Notes: generated by a model not told the origin, from the letters alone. A stretch of DNA of 56,758 bases from an uncultured Croceitalea sp. (GCA_937959125.1 CALGQU010000171.1:1-56758); one strand, 5' to 3'; shown: positions 44,728 to 54,183, numbered from the stretch's first letter. Made by a program: numbers and translations.

Positions 44728-45426
44728 TTGAATATAATAAAGCATTTAAGGCGTAAAAAGGGAGTAAATCAATCAGATTTAGCAACGGCAATAGGAGTAA
44801 GCTTAAGGACGATTCAGCTGTATGAAAAGAGGGATGCCAATATTCCTATAAAGAATCTCACCAAGATTGCGCAGTACTTTAATACGACCATTGCTGAGCT
44901 TTATATGCATGAGGTGAACGAGTCTGCAACTGGTTACGCCAAGCAAAAAGTAGTGAGTGCGGATGGCACTATGGCGTATGCCCTACCGGAGGGAAAGTAC
45001 TTGGTTATGGCACCTGTGCTATTGTCAGGTTTCCAAGAGAAATTTCTTCAAGATTTAAAGCTAGATGACCTTCTTAAATCTGGGTTTTTGGTAGATTATT
45101 TTGATGAGGGCGGTTATTTGGCGTTTGAAATCATTGGAAATGCCATGAATGACGGAAGCATCCAAAGTATACCCAACGGATCTTTGGTTTTAGGGAAACG
45201 CATTGACAAGGAAGTGTTGTCAAAATCTGGAACAAATTCGTTGGTTGACCAAGCTTTGGTGTTGGTTTGTACTACAAGAATTATCTGTAAACGCTTTACG
45301 GGATATAATGTGGAGACCCAATCGATAGCATGCAACAACTTGAACAACGCTCCAGAGTTCAAGGATTTTGAAGTGCCCCTTGCAAATATCAGTAGTGTCT
45401 ATCTGGTAGTAAAACGACAGCTTTAA
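44728..45426 (+). CDS. XRE-family repressor with S24-like domain lacking the catalytic Ser
   Basis: A 232-residue regulator. The N-terminal Cro/CI helix-turn-helix spans about residues 3-58 (NQSDLATAIGVSLRTIQLYEKRD). The C-terminal half is S24/LexA-like (LAFEIIGNAMNDGSIQSIPNGSLVLG...). The self-cleavage Ser, normally in G-D-S-M, is Ala139 in GNAM, so LexA-type autoproteolysis should not occur. The start is a TTG at 44728, forced because the HTH begins at once and no ATG lies upstream. Three palindromes sit in the 140-base divergent region. It resembles phage repressors, but no phage genes are near. Confidence 0.85.
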   Translation: MNIIKHLRRKKGVNQSDLATAIGVSLRTIQLYEKRDANIPIKNLTKIAQYFNTTIAELYMHEVNESATGYAKQKVVSADGTMAYALPEGKYLVMAPVLLSGFQEKFLQDLKLDDLLKSGFLVDYFDEGGYLAFEIIGNAMNDGSIQSIPNGSLVLGKRIDKEVLSKSGTNSLVDQALVLVCTTRIICKRFTGYNVETQSIACNNLNNAPEFKDFEVPLANISSVYLVVKRQL

Positions 45427-45437
45427 TACAGTACGGG

Positions 45438-46574
45438 TTAAATACGGTGGATGAGTTCAGCTGCTTTGTCCAAAGTTTCCTTTGTTTTGGCAAAGCAAAA
45501 TCGCAATTGTCTGTGGTCCGCGTTGTTGAGGTTAAAGACGGATAAGGGAATGCTTGCCAATTGATGTTCCGTAATCAATCGCTTGGAGAAGTCAATATCA
45601 CTTTCTTCCGTAATTCCACTATAGTCCACCACTTGAAAGTAAGTACCTTGTGATGCCGTAAAGGTAAAACGGGAGCCTTGTATCGCCCTTAAAAAGTAAT
45701 CCCGTTTTTCTTCATAAAAGGCACTCAATGCCAAATAATGCTCGGGATTTTTTAGATACTGGGCAAGCCCTTTTTGCATAGGATGGTTCACACAGAACAC
45801 ATTATATTGATGTACTTTTTGAAATTCCCGCATTAAGCTTTTGGGCCCGGCAACATAACCTAGTTTCCATCCCGTTACGTGGAAGGTTTTGCCAAAGGAG
45901 GCGCAAATGATACTTCGTTCCGCAAGGCCTTTAAACTTTGCGGCGCTCTCATGGATACGGCCATCAAAAATGAGATGCTCGTATACCTCATCGCTTAAAA
46001 GCAGGATATCGGTGCCAGCTAAAAGAGATTCCAGTTGAAGCATATCGTCCTTACTCAAAATAGTGCCACTTGGGTTATGTGGGGTATTGATGATGACCAT
46101 CCTGGTCTTTGGTGTTATTTTGGAATTTACCTCCGCCCAGTCCACCTTAAATTCTTGTCCCTTCAGTTCAATAGGGACTACGGTTCCGCCATTTAAGCTA
46201 ATGGCGGGCTCATAGCAATCATAAGCGGGCTTAAAAACAATGACCTCATCGCCTGCTTTCACAAAAGTGGTAATGGCCGTAAAGATGCCTTGTGTAGCCC
46301 CCGCCGTAACAGTCAGTTCACTTTCTGGATGATAGGCTTTACCATATAGGGTTTCCATTTTTTCGGAAATGGTCTCGCGTAAGGAGAACATACCTTGCAT
46401 GGGTGCATATTGGTTGTAATCGCTTTGCACGGCTTGGGCTACCAATTGGAGCAGTTTGGGGTCTGGCGAAAAATTAGGAAAGCCTTGAGAGAGGTTGACG
46501 GCATCATGGGCATGGGCAAGTTTGCCCATTGTAGTGAAAATGGTGGTACCCACATGAGGTAGTTTAGAGTTCAT
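45438..46574 (-). CDS. PLP-dependent class I/II aminotransferase, methionine/kynurenine type
   Basis: A 378-residue fold-type I aminotransferase. It shows NLSQGFPNFSPD near the N-terminus, TAGATQGIFTAI, the NTPHNPSGTIL block, the LSDEVYEHLIFDG Asp/Tyr pair for PLP, and the Schiff-base lysine in SFGKTFHVTGWKLGY. This pattern matches the YbdL / kynurenine aminotransferase group, which can use methionine or aromatic amino acids. Its start overlaps the vsr gene by 11 bases. Confidence 0.93.
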   Translation of the reverse strand: MNSKLPHVGTTIFTTMGKLAHAHDAVNLSQGFPNFSPDPKLLQLVAQAVQSDYNQYAPMQGMFSLRETISEKMETLYGKAYHPESELTVTAGATQGIFTAITTFVKAGDEVIVFKPAYDCYEPAISLNGGTVVPIELKGQEFKVDWAEVNSKITPKTRMVIINTPHNPSGTILSKDDMLQLESLLAGTDILLLSDEVYEHLIFDGRIHESAAKFKGLAERSIICASFGKTFHVTGWKLGYVAGPKSLMREFQKVHQYNVFCVNHPMQKGLAQYLKNPEHYLALSAFYEEKRDYFLRAIQGSRFTFTASQGTYFQVVDYSGITEESDIDFSKRLITEHQLASIPLSVFNLNNADHRQLRFCFAKTKETLDKAAELIHRI

Positions 46575-47046
46575 TATTTTCCATATGTTTTAAATGTTGC
46601 AATACCTGTTGTAGGCAGTTTTCCAATGCTGTATTGATTTGCTTGTCCCAAAAGCGAAATACGGTATACCCCATAGTTTTTAAAGCCATGTTCACCTCGT
46701 GATCGCGTTGCATGTTGCGTTCTATTTTAGCGATCCAGAACTCTTTGTTGGTCTTTAGTTTGGCTTTACGGGCTTCCCAATTATGGCCATGCCAGAATTC
46801 CCCGTCGATAAAAATGACGGTTTTGTATTTCTTTAATGCGATATCTGGCTTGCCAATAAGTTTTTTGTAGTCAATACGATAACGATACCCTGCTGCCCAT
46901 AATGCCCGTCTAAAGGCCATTTCTGGTTTGGTATTCTTACCCCGGATCTTGCTCATTATTTTAGAGCGTTCCGGTGTGGTATAAAAACCGGATTCCTCAT
47001 TAAACCGAGGCACTTTAATACGGTTAGATCCATAGGGCTTTGGCAT
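46564..47046 (-). CDS. vsr: Very short patch repair (Vsr) endonuclease
   Basis: A 160-residue T:G mismatch endonuclease. The conserved opening TPERSKIMSKIRGKNTKPEM, then GKPDIAL with the catalytic Asp, IDGEFWHGHNWE with the active-site His residues, and FRFWDKQI are all present. Vsr normally repairs deamination at sites of a cytosine-5 methyltransferase (Dcm). No such methylase lies within the window, and here vsr is coupled to an aminotransferase by an 11-base overlap. It is either an orphan or works with a distant methylase. Confidence 0.9.
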   Translation of the reverse strand: MPKPYGSNRIKVPRFNEESGFYTTPERSKIMSKIRGKNTKPEMAFRRALWAAGYRYRIDYKKLIGKPDIALKKYKTVIFIDGEFWHGHNWEARKAKLKTNKEFWIAKIERNMQRDHEVNMALKTMGYTVFRFWDKQINTALENCLQQVLQHLKHMENNEL

Positions 47047-47060
47047 AGCTTGAAGATAAC

Positions 47061-47093
47061 AAAAAACCCAAACTCCTAACGGAATTTGGGTTT
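47061..47093 (-). terminator. Rho-independent terminator of the sdh operon
   Basis: AAACCCAAA (47064-47072) and TTTGGGTTT (47085-47093) make a perfect 9-bp stem. On the minus strand the stem is followed by a T-run, about 40 bases past the sdhB stop. Confidence 0.85.
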
Positions 47094-47133
47094 GATTTAA
47101 GAGGTTTTTCTTTAAAAAAGAAAGGTCTTTCTA

Positions 47134-47880
47134 TTATCCTTTAACGCTTGCAGAAAGGTATTCCCTGTTCATACGGGCAATGTTCTCCAAGGAAATGCCC
47201 TTGGGACATTCCACCTCACATGCTCCGGTATTGGTGCAGTTACCAAAACCTTCCAGATCCATTTGGCGTACCATATTCAAAACGCGTTCAGACGCCTCAA
47301 CCTGCCCCTGCGGCAGCAATGCAAATTGGGATACTTTGGCTGAAGTAAATAACATGGCACTGGCATTTTTACAAGCAGCAACGCAGGCACCACAACCAAT
47401 ACAGGTGGCAGCGGCGAAGGAAGCATCGGCAAGTTCCTTTTCAATAGGAATGGCGTTGGCATCAACAGGGCGTCCAGAGGTGTTTACAGAGATGTATCCA
47501 CCAGCCTGTTGTATTCTATCAAAAGCACTTCTATCTACGATCAAGTCCTTCACTATGGGGAAAGCCTTTGCCCTCCATGGCTCAATGACTATACTGTCCC
47601 CATCCTTAAAACTACGCATGTGCAATTGGCATGCAGAAACCCGGGAATCTGGGCCATGGGGACGGCCATTGATCATTAAGGAACAGGTCCCGCAAATACC
47701 TTCCCTACAGTCATGGTCAAACTCCACAGGCTCCTCACCTTTGTTGATCAGCCCTTCGTTCAAGACATCCAGCATCTCCAAAAAAGACATGTCGTTCTCA
47801 ATACCATCCAAGGTATATTCGACCATGCTTCCTTTGGATTCAGCATTCTTTTGTCTCCATATTTTTAAGTATAACTTCAT
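47134..47880 (-). CDS. sdhB: Succinate dehydrogenase iron-sulfur subunit
   Basis: A 248-residue electron-transfer subunit of complex II. The [2Fe-2S] ligands lie in [10 protein letters not shown] (Cys58, Cys63, Cys66) plus Cys84. The [4Fe-4S] and [3Fe-4S] ligands lie in [11 protein letters not shown] and the [17 protein letters not shown] segment. It is the third gene of sdhC-sdhA-sdhB, 82 bases after sdhA. Confidence 0.96.
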   Translation of the reverse strand: MKLYLKIWRQKNAESKGSMVEYTLDGIENDMSFLEMLDVLNEGLINKGEEPVEFDHDCREGICGTCSLMINGRPHGPDSRVSACQLHMRSFKDGDSIVIEPWRAKAFPIVKDLIVDRSAFDRIQQAGGYISVNTSGRPVDANAIPIEKELADASFAAATCIGCGACVAACKNASAMLFTSAKVSQFALLPQGQVEASERVLNMVRQMDLEGFGNCTNTGACEVECPKGISLENIARMNREYLSASVKG

Positions 47881-47962
47881 AGCACTACAATTGTTAATAG
47901 TTATGAATTAATGGTTATTGGCGTATATTTTTCCTCTTTTAACCAATACCCTAATAACGCCG

Positions 47963-49966
47963 CTACTTGTAGGAGCGTGTCTTGACTTCAATATTTTCAT
48001 ACACCAGATTCTCTTTATGGAGTTTAGCTTTGCTTGGTTCCCCTTTGTATTCCCAGGCAGCTACATAGGTATAGTTTTTATCATCACGCAATGCTTCACC
48101 TTCTGGGGTTTGGTATTCATCCCTAAAGTGACCTCCGCAAGATTCGTTTCTATCCAAAGCATCCATGGCAAAGAGTTCACCCAACTCCAAAAAATCTGCA
48201 ACGCGCCCCGCCTTTTCCAATTCTTGGTTTTTAGCATCGGCACTACCGGGCACTTTTACGTTTTCCCAGAAATCCTTGCGCAGTTCGGCGATTTCCTTCA
48301 TAGCCTCTTTTAGCTCTTTTTCGTTTCTGGCCATACCACATTTGTTCCACATAATCTTACCCAACTTTTTATGGTAATAATCTACGGAATGCTCTCCTTT
48401 TGCGGATAGCAGTTTCTCTATGCGTTCCCGAACATGCTTCTCGGCGGCATCGAATTCTTCGGTTTCCGTGGAGATGGGTCCGGTACGGATATCATCTGAA
48501 AGGTAATCCCCAATGGTATAGGGTAATACAAAATAACCATCTGCCAAACCTTGCATTAAGGCAGATGCCCCAAGCCTATTGGCACCGTGATCGCTAAAAT
48601 TGGCTTCACCGGCGGCATAGCAACCAGGTATGGATGTCATTAAGTTATAATCTACCCAAAGGCCACCCATGGTATAATGTACCGCAGGGTAAATCATCAT
48701 AGGTGTTTTGTACGGGTTCTGATCCACGATTTTTTCATACATCTGGAAGAGGTTGCCGTACTTGGCCTCTACTACTTCCTCACCCAATTGGCGTACGGTA
48801 GCATCATCAGGGTTTTTCATCCCAGAAGTCAACGCTTTTTCACGTCCATAGCGCATAATGGCCGCGGCAAAATCCAAGTATACCGCCTCTCCGGTTTTAT
48901 TGACACCGTAACCGGCATCACAACGCTCTTTGGCGGCACGGGAAGCAACATCACGGGGGACTAGGTTTCCAAAGGCAGGATACCTACGTTCCAAATAATA
49001 GTCTCTATCTTCTTCCTTAAGTTCTGTAGGCTTTAATTTCCCTTCGCGGATGGATTGTGCGTCCTCTATATTTTTTGGCACCCAAATGCGACCGTCGTTT
49101 CGTAAGGATTCCGACATTAATGTCAATTTGGATTGATGGTCCCCGGAAACGGGAATACAGGTAGGGTGTATCTGTGTAAAACAGGGATTGGCAAAAAAAG
49201 CACCACGCTTATGCGCTTTCCAAGCGGCCATTACATTGGCTCCCATACAATAGGTAGAAAGGAAAAATAGGTTTCCGTAACCTCCCGTCGCTAAAACCAC
49301 GGCATGGCCGGAATGTCTTTCAATTTCCCCTGTAACCAGGTTCCTAGCAATAATACCACGTGCTTTACCATTGACCAAGACCATATCCAACATTTCATGT
49401 CTGGTGTATGATTTGATTTTTCCGCGTTGTATCTGTCGGTTCATGGCGGCATAGGCACCTAATAACAATTGTTGCCCGGTCTGTCCTTTGGCATAAAAGG
49501 TTCTGGAAACCAAAACACCACCAAAAGAACGGTTGTCCAACAAGCCACCATATTCCCTTGCAAAAGGCACACCTTGTGCCACACATTGGTCAATAATATT
49601 GGTAGATACTTCGGCCAAACGATGCACGTTGGCTTCACGGGAGCGGTAATCACCCCCTTTAACCGTATCATAAAATAAGCGATATACGCTATCCCCATCC
49701 CCTTGATAGTTTTTGGCGGCGTTTACACCACCTTGGGCGGCTATGGAGTGGGCCCTTCTTGGGGAATCTTGATAGCAAAAGGTCTTTACATTATACCCCA
49801 GTTCTGCTAAGGTCGCAGCAGCGGACCCCCCTGCAAGACCCGTACCCACAACAATAATGTCGATATTGCGCTTGTTGGCGGGGTTGACCAGGTCAATTTT
49901 ATTTTTATGATTGGTCCATTTATCGGCCAATGGCCCAGATGGAATTTTAGAATCCAATACTCCCAT
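47963..49966 (-). CDS. sdhA: Succinate dehydrogenase flavoprotein subunit
   Basis: A 667-residue FAD subunit that oxidises succinate to fumarate. The FAD Rossmann loop GTGLAGG is at 41-47, and [13 protein letters not shown] (73-85) holds the likely flavin-linked His. The block [22 protein letters not shown] matches the family's substrate region. The length fits the long, epsilonproteobacterial/Bacteroidota-type SdhA used with a single di-heme membrane subunit. It starts 2 bases after sdhC. Confidence 0.97.
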   Translation of the reverse strand: MGVLDSKIPSGPLADKWTNHKNKIDLVNPANKRNIDIIVVGTGLAGGSAAATLAELGYNVKTFCYQDSPRRAHSIAAQGGVNAAKNYQGDGDSVYRLFYDTVKGGDYRSREANVHRLAEVSTNIIDQCVAQGVPFAREYGGLLDNRSFGGVLVSRTFYAKGQTGQQLLLGAYAAMNRQIQRGKIKSYTRHEMLDMVLVNGKARGIIARNLVTGEIERHSGHAVVLATGGYGNLFFLSTYCMGANVMAAWKAHKRGAFFANPCFTQIHPTCIPVSGDHQSKLTLMSESLRNDGRIWVPKNIEDAQSIREGKLKPTELKEEDRDYYLERRYPAFGNLVPRDVASRAAKERCDAGYGVNKTGEAVYLDFAAAIMRYGREKALTSGMKNPDDATVRQLGEEVVEAKYGNLFQMYEKIVDQNPYKTPMMIYPAVHYTMGGLWVDYNLMTSIPGCYAAGEANFSDHGANRLGASALMQGLADGYFVLPYTIGDYLSDDIRTGPISTETEEFDAAEKHVRERIEKLLSAKGEHSVDYYHKKLGKIMWNKCGMARNEKELKEAMKEIAELRKDFWENVKVPGSADAKNQELEKAGRVADFLELGELFAMDALDRNESCGGHFRDEYQTPEGEALRDDKNYTYVAAWEYKGEPSKAKLHKENLVYENIEVKTRSYK

Positions 49967-49968
49967 AA

Positions 49969-50637
49969 TTAATATGTTATTGGGTTAAGGTGGTGGTATA
50001 ATGCAATAAATGCAAAACCTAGTGGAATAACCACCGCAAATATTTTAGCGAATTTTTTAATGGCCGGCGTGTATTTGTTGTTGACACCCATACTTTGCAA
50101 TGAAGATGCAAAGCCATGCCATAAATGAAGGCTGAGCAGCACGAACGAAATTACATAAAGGACCGTTCTCCAAAATGGGGCAAACTTCGCTACCGTTTCT
50201 GCATGGTAGCGTGTAGGGTCTTCCGGAAGTATATCCACATACTTGTAGCTCATTTCATGTACCCAAAAGTCGTAAAAGTGCAACCCTAGGAAGGCCAAGA
50301 CAACAAGCCCGGACCAAATCATGTTTCTGGAAACCCATGGTGCGTTGGCACCTCCATTGTACTTTGCATAATTGATGCCCCTAGCCTTTCTGTTTTGCAG
50401 TTCCAGAGCAAAGCCCATGACAAAGTGTATGACGACCCCCGCTATTAGAACAGGTTGCAATGCAAACTGCACAATAGGGTTATAGCCCATAAAATGGGAC
50501 CATACGTTAAAGGTTTCTGGGTCAATGACCGATGTTATGTTGATGGTGAAATGTTGTGCCAAAAAGAAGACCAGAAAAAGACCAGAAAGTGCCATCACTA
50601 CTTTTCTAGCCAGTGAAGACGAAATTAATCCACTCAT
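49969..50637 (-). CDS. sdhC: Succinate dehydrogenase cytochrome b subunit
   Basis: A 222-residue membrane anchor with five predicted helices, of the single-subunit (b558, type B) kind found in Bacteroidota. Potential heme-ligand histidines lie in [31 protein letters not shown] and [10 protein letters not shown]. It passes electrons to menaquinone. First gene of the operon, with a clear promoter 20-50 bases upstream. Confidence 0.94.
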   Translation of the reverse strand: MSGLISSSLARKVVMALSGLFLVFFLAQHFTINITSVIDPETFNVWSHFMGYNPIVQFALQPVLIAGVVIHFVMGFALELQNRKARGINYAKYNGGANAPWVSRNMIWSGLVVLAFLGLHFYDFWVHEMSYKYVDILPEDPTRYHAETVAKFAPFWRTVLYVISFVLLSLHLWHGFASSLQSMGVNNKYTPAIKKFAKIFAVVIPLGFAFIALYHHLNPITY

Positions 50638-50656
50638 TAGTAGTTAGTTTTGAAAA

Positions 50657-50688
50657 CAAAGTTACGTCACAGGGGAGTTTTTAACAAA
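50657..50688 (-). promoter_or_regulatory. Promoter of the sdhCAB operon
   Basis: Read leftward, TTTG (50688-50685), a 20-base spacer and TAACTTTG (50664-50657) match the Bacteroidota consensus TTTG / TAnnTTTG exactly. The -7 box ends 20 bases before the sdhC start. Confidence 0.8.
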
Positions 50689-50848
50689 CGTTACATAAAC
50701 CAACCGTTCTTATTTAGAAGCATTATAAGCAAGTAGCGAAAACGTTTGATAAACTATGTTAAAATAGATGGGCAAAGTACCCAAATATTCAACAGAAAAA
50801 GATGCTGCTTTTCGATAAAAAGTAATTTCTATTGGTGCATTTGGTTTC

Positions 50849-50876
50849 TTTGACCGATATTGATAGTCTAAACTTG
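50849..50876 (+). promoter_or_regulatory. Candidate promoter of rimK
   Basis: TTTG at 50849-50852, 16 bases, then TAAACTTG at 50869-50876, one mismatch from TAnnTTTG. The rimK start follows 20 bases later. Confidence 0.5.
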
Positions 50877-50895
50877 ATCCAATACCTAAAAAATC

Positions 50896-51786
50896 ATGGA
50901 TATCGCCCTGTTGTCGGTTAGTCTAAGTGTTCATTCTACAAGGAGAATTGCACAGGAAGCAGAGAATTTAGGACATTATGTAGAACTCATTGATCATACC
51001 AAGTGTTCCGTAAAGTTAGGGGAAGGGAAGCCCAAAATATTTTTGGGGGAAGAAGATGTGACCAATGAGTTTGATGCCATAATCCCCCGGATCGGCACTA
51101 AGGTGACCCGCCATGGGGCCGCTATAGTAAAACAGTTTGAAATGAACGGGGTTTTTAGTACCGCCCGTTCCTTGGCCATTACCCGTGCCAGAAACAAAGT
51201 CCGCACGCTACAGATTATGGCAAGAAAAGGGATTCCAATTCCGGAAACGCTCTTTTCCATAAATCCTAATAACATCGAAGAACAAATACGTTTGTTGGGC
51301 GGACCACCCGTAATTATCAAAATTCAAGAAGGGACCCAAGGCGTAGGCGTTATTTTGGCCGAAAGCAAAAAATCCGCAAGATCCATTATCGATACCTTTT
51401 ATAAAATGGATACCAGCATTTTATTGCAGCAATATGTAGAAGAAGCCAATGGGGAAGATATTAGGATTATTGTTGTAGGAAACAAAGTGGTCGCAAGCAT
51501 GAAGCGCATTAGCGAGCGGGACGAGTTTAGATCCAATGTACACCGTGGAGGACAAACAGAAGCCATTGAAATTACCAAACGGGAACGTTACATCGCCTTA
51601 AACGCCACCAAACATCTTGGGCTCGGTGTTGCGGGGGTAGATTTGATGCGCTCAAAAAACGGGCCCGTACTTTTGGAAGTCAATGCCTCACCGGGATTAA
51701 AAGGAATTGAAAGCGCTACGGGGGTCAACGTTGCCAAACATATTATTGAATTTGTAGAACGAAATGCTTTTAAAAGACGAAAATAG
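50896..51786 (+). CDS. rimK: RimK family alpha-L-glutamate ligase
   Basis: A 296-residue ATP-grasp ligase. In E. coli RimK adds glutamates to the C-terminus of ribosomal protein S6. The ATP-grasp landmarks are PVIIKIQEGTQGVGVILAES, QQYVEEANGEDIRIIVVG (acidic pair) and the metal-binding LLEVNASPGLKGIE. Length matches E. coli RimK (300). It overlaps the following deacylase gene by 23 bases. A different substrate is possible, since the partner gene is a deacylase and not RimB. Confidence 0.9.
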   Translation: MDIALLSVSLSVHSTRRIAQEAENLGHYVELIDHTKCSVKLGEGKPKIFLGEEDVTNEFDAIIPRIGTKVTRHGAAIVKQFEMNGVFSTARSLAITRARNKVRTLQIMARKGIPIPETLFSINPNNIEEQIRLLGGPPVIIKIQEGTQGVGVILAESKKSARSIIDTFYKMDTSILLQQYVEEANGEDIRIIVVGNKVVASMKRISERDEFRSNVHRGGQTEAIEITKRERYIALNATKHLGLGVAGVDLMRSKNGPVLLEVNASPGLKGIESATGVNVAKHIIEFVERNAFKRRK

Positions 51787-52723
51787 AACCTTTGAAATCA
51801 ATGGGGAAACCATTGCGCCGGGGGAGAATAAATTGGTAAAAATCAATATATCCCGCCTACCTACGGGCACCCTAATAGATATTCCTGTCCATGTTTTTAA
51901 TGCCAAAGAAGCCGGACCTACGGTTTTGCTGCAGGCAGGATTGCACGGCGATGAGATCAATGGGGTGGAAACCCTAAGGCGCATGTTGGAGAACAAGGAT
52001 TTTACCATTGCCAAGGGAGCGGTCATCGTAGTGCCCATCTTAAATATTTTTGGGTTTATCCATTTTTCTAGGGACGTACCGGATGGCAAAGATGTCAACC
52101 GAAGTTTCCCCGGCACCAAATCTGGCTCCCTGGCCAGTAGAATGGCCTATCATTATACCAATGAGATTCTACCGCAAATAGATTTTGGGATAGATTTGCA
52201 TACCGGTGGCGGACAACGCCACAACTATCCCCAAATACGCTATACCAAGGATGATATTGCTAGTGAGGAATTGGCCCAGGTTTTTAATGCACCACTCTCT
52301 TTTGCCTCTAAGTTAATATCAGGTTCCTTTAGAAAAGCGGCATATACCATGCGTAAGGCCATAGTAGTATTTGAAGGAGGGGAAAGTATGCGTTTTGACG
52401 AATTTTCAATTACCGAGGGTATCCGAGGGATTAAAAATGTTTTGGCACATTTTGATATGCTGTCCAAAAGCACCCTAACAAAAGGAAAGACAGTGCATTT
52501 TGAAAACACTAGATGGGTGCGCGCATCCCGGGCTGGGATGTTCGTGCCTGCAGTCTCCAATGGCGCAAAAATTAAAAAAGGGGAAGTTTTGGGTATGATT
52601 ACGGATACCATTGCCAAACGGAGTAAGGCAATCAAAGCACCCTTTGACGGACTAGTGTTTTGTATTAACCACCAAGCCGTGGTCAACCAAGGAGATGCTA
52701 TTTTTCATGTAGGATATTACTAG
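51764..52723 (+). CDS. AstE/AspA-like deacylase (succinylglutamate desuccinylase family)
   Basis: A 319-residue zinc carboxypeptidase-fold (M14-like) enzyme. The zinc ligands are visible in GLHGDEINGVE (His and Glu) and IDLHTGGGQ (His). The C-terminal domain contains a biotinyl/lipoyl-like beta segment (GMFVPAVSNGAKIKKGEVLG, then APFDGLVFCI). It cuts amide bonds of N-acyl or gamma-linked amino acids in known members. The 23-base overlap with rimK suggests a paired ligase and hydrolase acting on the same glutamylated or acylated target, an inference. Confidence 0.87.
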   Translation: MLLKDENRTFEINGETIAPGENKLVKINISRLPTGTLIDIPVHVFNAKEAGPTVLLQAGLHGDEINGVETLRRMLENKDFTIAKGAVIVVPILNIFGFIHFSRDVPDGKDVNRSFPGTKSGSLASRMAYHYTNEILPQIDFGIDLHTGGGQRHNYPQIRYTKDDIASEELAQVFNAPLSFASKLISGSFRKAAYTMRKAIVVFEGGESMRFDEFSITEGIRGIKNVLAHFDMLSKSTLTKGKTVHFENTRWVRASRAGMFVPAVSNGAKIKKGEVLGMITDTIAKRSKAIKAPFDGLVFCINHQAVVNQGDAIFHVGYY

Positions 52724-53151
52724 AAAGCCCTTTGCCCTCCCTTGTTCTTAATTTGTGCAAGACTCCACGCTATGGCTTCTTCCAAATCCGTAAATTGTTT
52801 GATGGAATTTTTGAAAAACATACGTTCCAATACCAAACTGGCAAAACTGCCTTTGGTTTCTCCCACAACGGAATAAAAACTTAGTTGGTTTCTATTCGTG
52901 TAAAATTTGGCCCAATCGGTCGGTGTTACAAAATAGCTGTTTATTCTATTGGAAATGTAAGCTATGGGCATATCATCACCAAAAACCTCCCTTGCAGCGG
53001 CAATGGCTTTTTGGGCCATTTCCCAATTAAAGGTAACCCCATCCTTTATCTCGGAAATAACAAGTCCATGAAAGAAATAAAACTTACCAAACTCGTATTC
53101 CCGTATTTCTTTGATATTCTTGAAAAAAGGGATGTCCTGTACCCTTTTCAT
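52720..53151 (-). CDS. Conserved protein of unknown function, STAS-like size
   Basis: A 143-residue soluble protein. I start at 53151 (MKRVQDIPFFKNIKEIREY); the frame continues upstream, but the added residues look non-coding. The sequence alternates beta and helix (FYFFHGLVISEIKDGVTFN, then MAQKAIAAAREVFGDDMPIAYISNRINSYFV), reminiscent of SpoIIAA/STAS-like folds often seen in flavobacteria. No catalytic motif. It overlaps the deacylase stop by 4 bases, convergently. Confidence 0.7.
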   Translation of the reverse strand: MKRVQDIPFFKNIKEIREYEFGKFYFFHGLVISEIKDGVTFNWEMAQKAIAAAREVFGDDMPIAYISNRINSYFVTPTDWAKFYTNRNQLSFYSVVGETKGSFASLVLERMFFKNSIKQFTDLEEAIAWSLAQIKNKGGQRAF

Positions 53152-53330
53152 TTCCCCCGAATTAAAAATTAGTGTGTTAAAAGTACAGATAAAATAGTTA
53201 AACAAACTGTGGGAATCCTTTTGATTTTGCTGTCTAACCCCCATATTGGGTTAAGAGTGGAAGTCGATGCCAAAAAACGATGGATTTTTCTTACACCAAC
53301 AGAAGCAACGCAGGTCTTTTTTATTCCATA

Positions 53331-53703
53331 TCAAGGAGTTGTATACCCAAAGTCCTTGTGGACAGCCAGACTTCCAACAGCGATAAAAGCAAAGAAACCA
53401 TTAAGAAAACAAGGCTTATCCCAAGGCTGATGTTGGTCCATGTCGTTAGTTTTATATAGGTCAAAAGCATGGTGATGCCTGCCAAATGGAAACTAATAAT
53501 AACCGTTGCCCGCAGGTTTTTAAAATTTCTAATCGCTTATGCAATTGCGCTATCTGCGCCGCTAGGATTGGAGTACTGTTCCCTTTAAACTGCTCATGCT
53601 ATTGTCGCATTAAAGCGGCAATGGCCAAATACCTTGCATTGTGCGCTAACATGGTCAATAAAATACCCGGGAACAATAAAGAGGGTATACTTAAGGGAGT
53701 TGT
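53331..53703 (-). pseudogene. DUF2721-like membrane protein pseudogene (one nonsense, one frameshift)
   Basis: Reading leftward from about 53703, the conceptual protein starts TTPLSIPSLLFPGILLTMLA and continues NARYLAIAALMRQ to a TAG at 53601-53599. It goes on in the same frame as HEQFKGNSTPILAAQIAQLHKRLEILK. Near 53516-53540 it must shift frame to continue NLRATVIISFHLAGITMLL and NISLGISLVFLMVSLLFIAV, ending at TGA (53333-53331). The pattern of early helix, RYLAIAAL/RxL, Q-IxxLxKRL and two late helices is that of DUF2721 proteins (about 130 residues). The start codon is not evident. A sequencing error could mimic one lesion, but two point to real decay. Confidence 0.65.
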
Positions 53704-53780
53704 ATAAGAATATGGATTTGTTGATAAAACTAATGGAACTAAGCTAAAAGAATCGCTGGTCTAAGCGAAAAACAACAGTA

Positions 53781-53807
53781 TTGAATTTTGATAAAATGGT
53801 AATTTTG
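53781..53807 (+). promoter_or_regulatory. Candidate promoter of the small Gly-rich gene
   Basis: A TTG at 53781-53783, 16 bases, then TAATTTTG at 53800-53807, an exact TAnnTTTG match, about 70 bases before the start codon. Confidence 0.5.
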
Positions 53808-53877
53808 TAACTATTTAATTGCCAAATACATAAAATTTATGTTTATTTATTGATGAGTAACCATTAAAACTACAATT

Positions 53878-54159
53878 ATGGAAGAGTATTTACCGTTGAT
53901 TATTCAGTTGGTTTCCGGTGCCGCTGGGGGCAACTTAGCAGCAAAATTATTACCAAAACTCAATTTGGGAACCTTGGGGAATTCCATTGCGGGAATCCTT
54001 GGAGGTGGACTTGGAGGCACTTTATTGGGAATGTTAGGTCTTGGGACTGATGGCGGCATGGACCTTTCCGGTATCATTGGCAGCGTAGCTGGCGGTGGTG
54101 TTGGCGGTGGTGTGATCATGGCTATTGTTGGTGCTATAAAAGGCGCAATGTCCAAATAG
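53878..54159 (+). CDS. Small glycine-rich membrane protein
   Basis: A 93-residue protein dominated by Gly/Ala/Leu with GxxxG-like spacing (GAAGGNLAAKLL, GILGGGLGGTLLGMLGLG, GSVAGGGVGGGVIMAIVGAIKG). Two or three helices could pack as glycine zippers in a membrane. No cleavable signal is evident. Function unknown; small proteins of this look are widespread. It is flanked by its own promoter candidate and terminator, so it is probably a single-gene transcript. Confidence 0.78.
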   Translation: MEEYLPLIIQLVSGAAGGNLAAKLLPKLNLGTLGNSIAGILGGGLGGTLLGMLGLGTDGGMDLSGIIGSVAGGGVGGGVIMAIVGAIKGAMSK

Positions 54160-54183
54160 CCAATCGGTTAAAATCTTTTTTTG

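Noticed and set aside
44267-45426. Prophage edge suggested by the CI-like repressor
   Set aside because: No integrase, structural, lysis or attachment-site sequences are nearby; the flanks are ordinary chromosomal genes.
47180-47911. 243-codon open frame on the plus strand
   Set aside because: Antisense to sdhB, whose Fe-S motifs are unambiguous; the translation has no family features.
53209-53430. 73-codon open frame on the plus strand
   Set aside because: Lies opposite the DUF2721-like pseudogene and lacks any motif; the minus-strand reading explains this DNA better.
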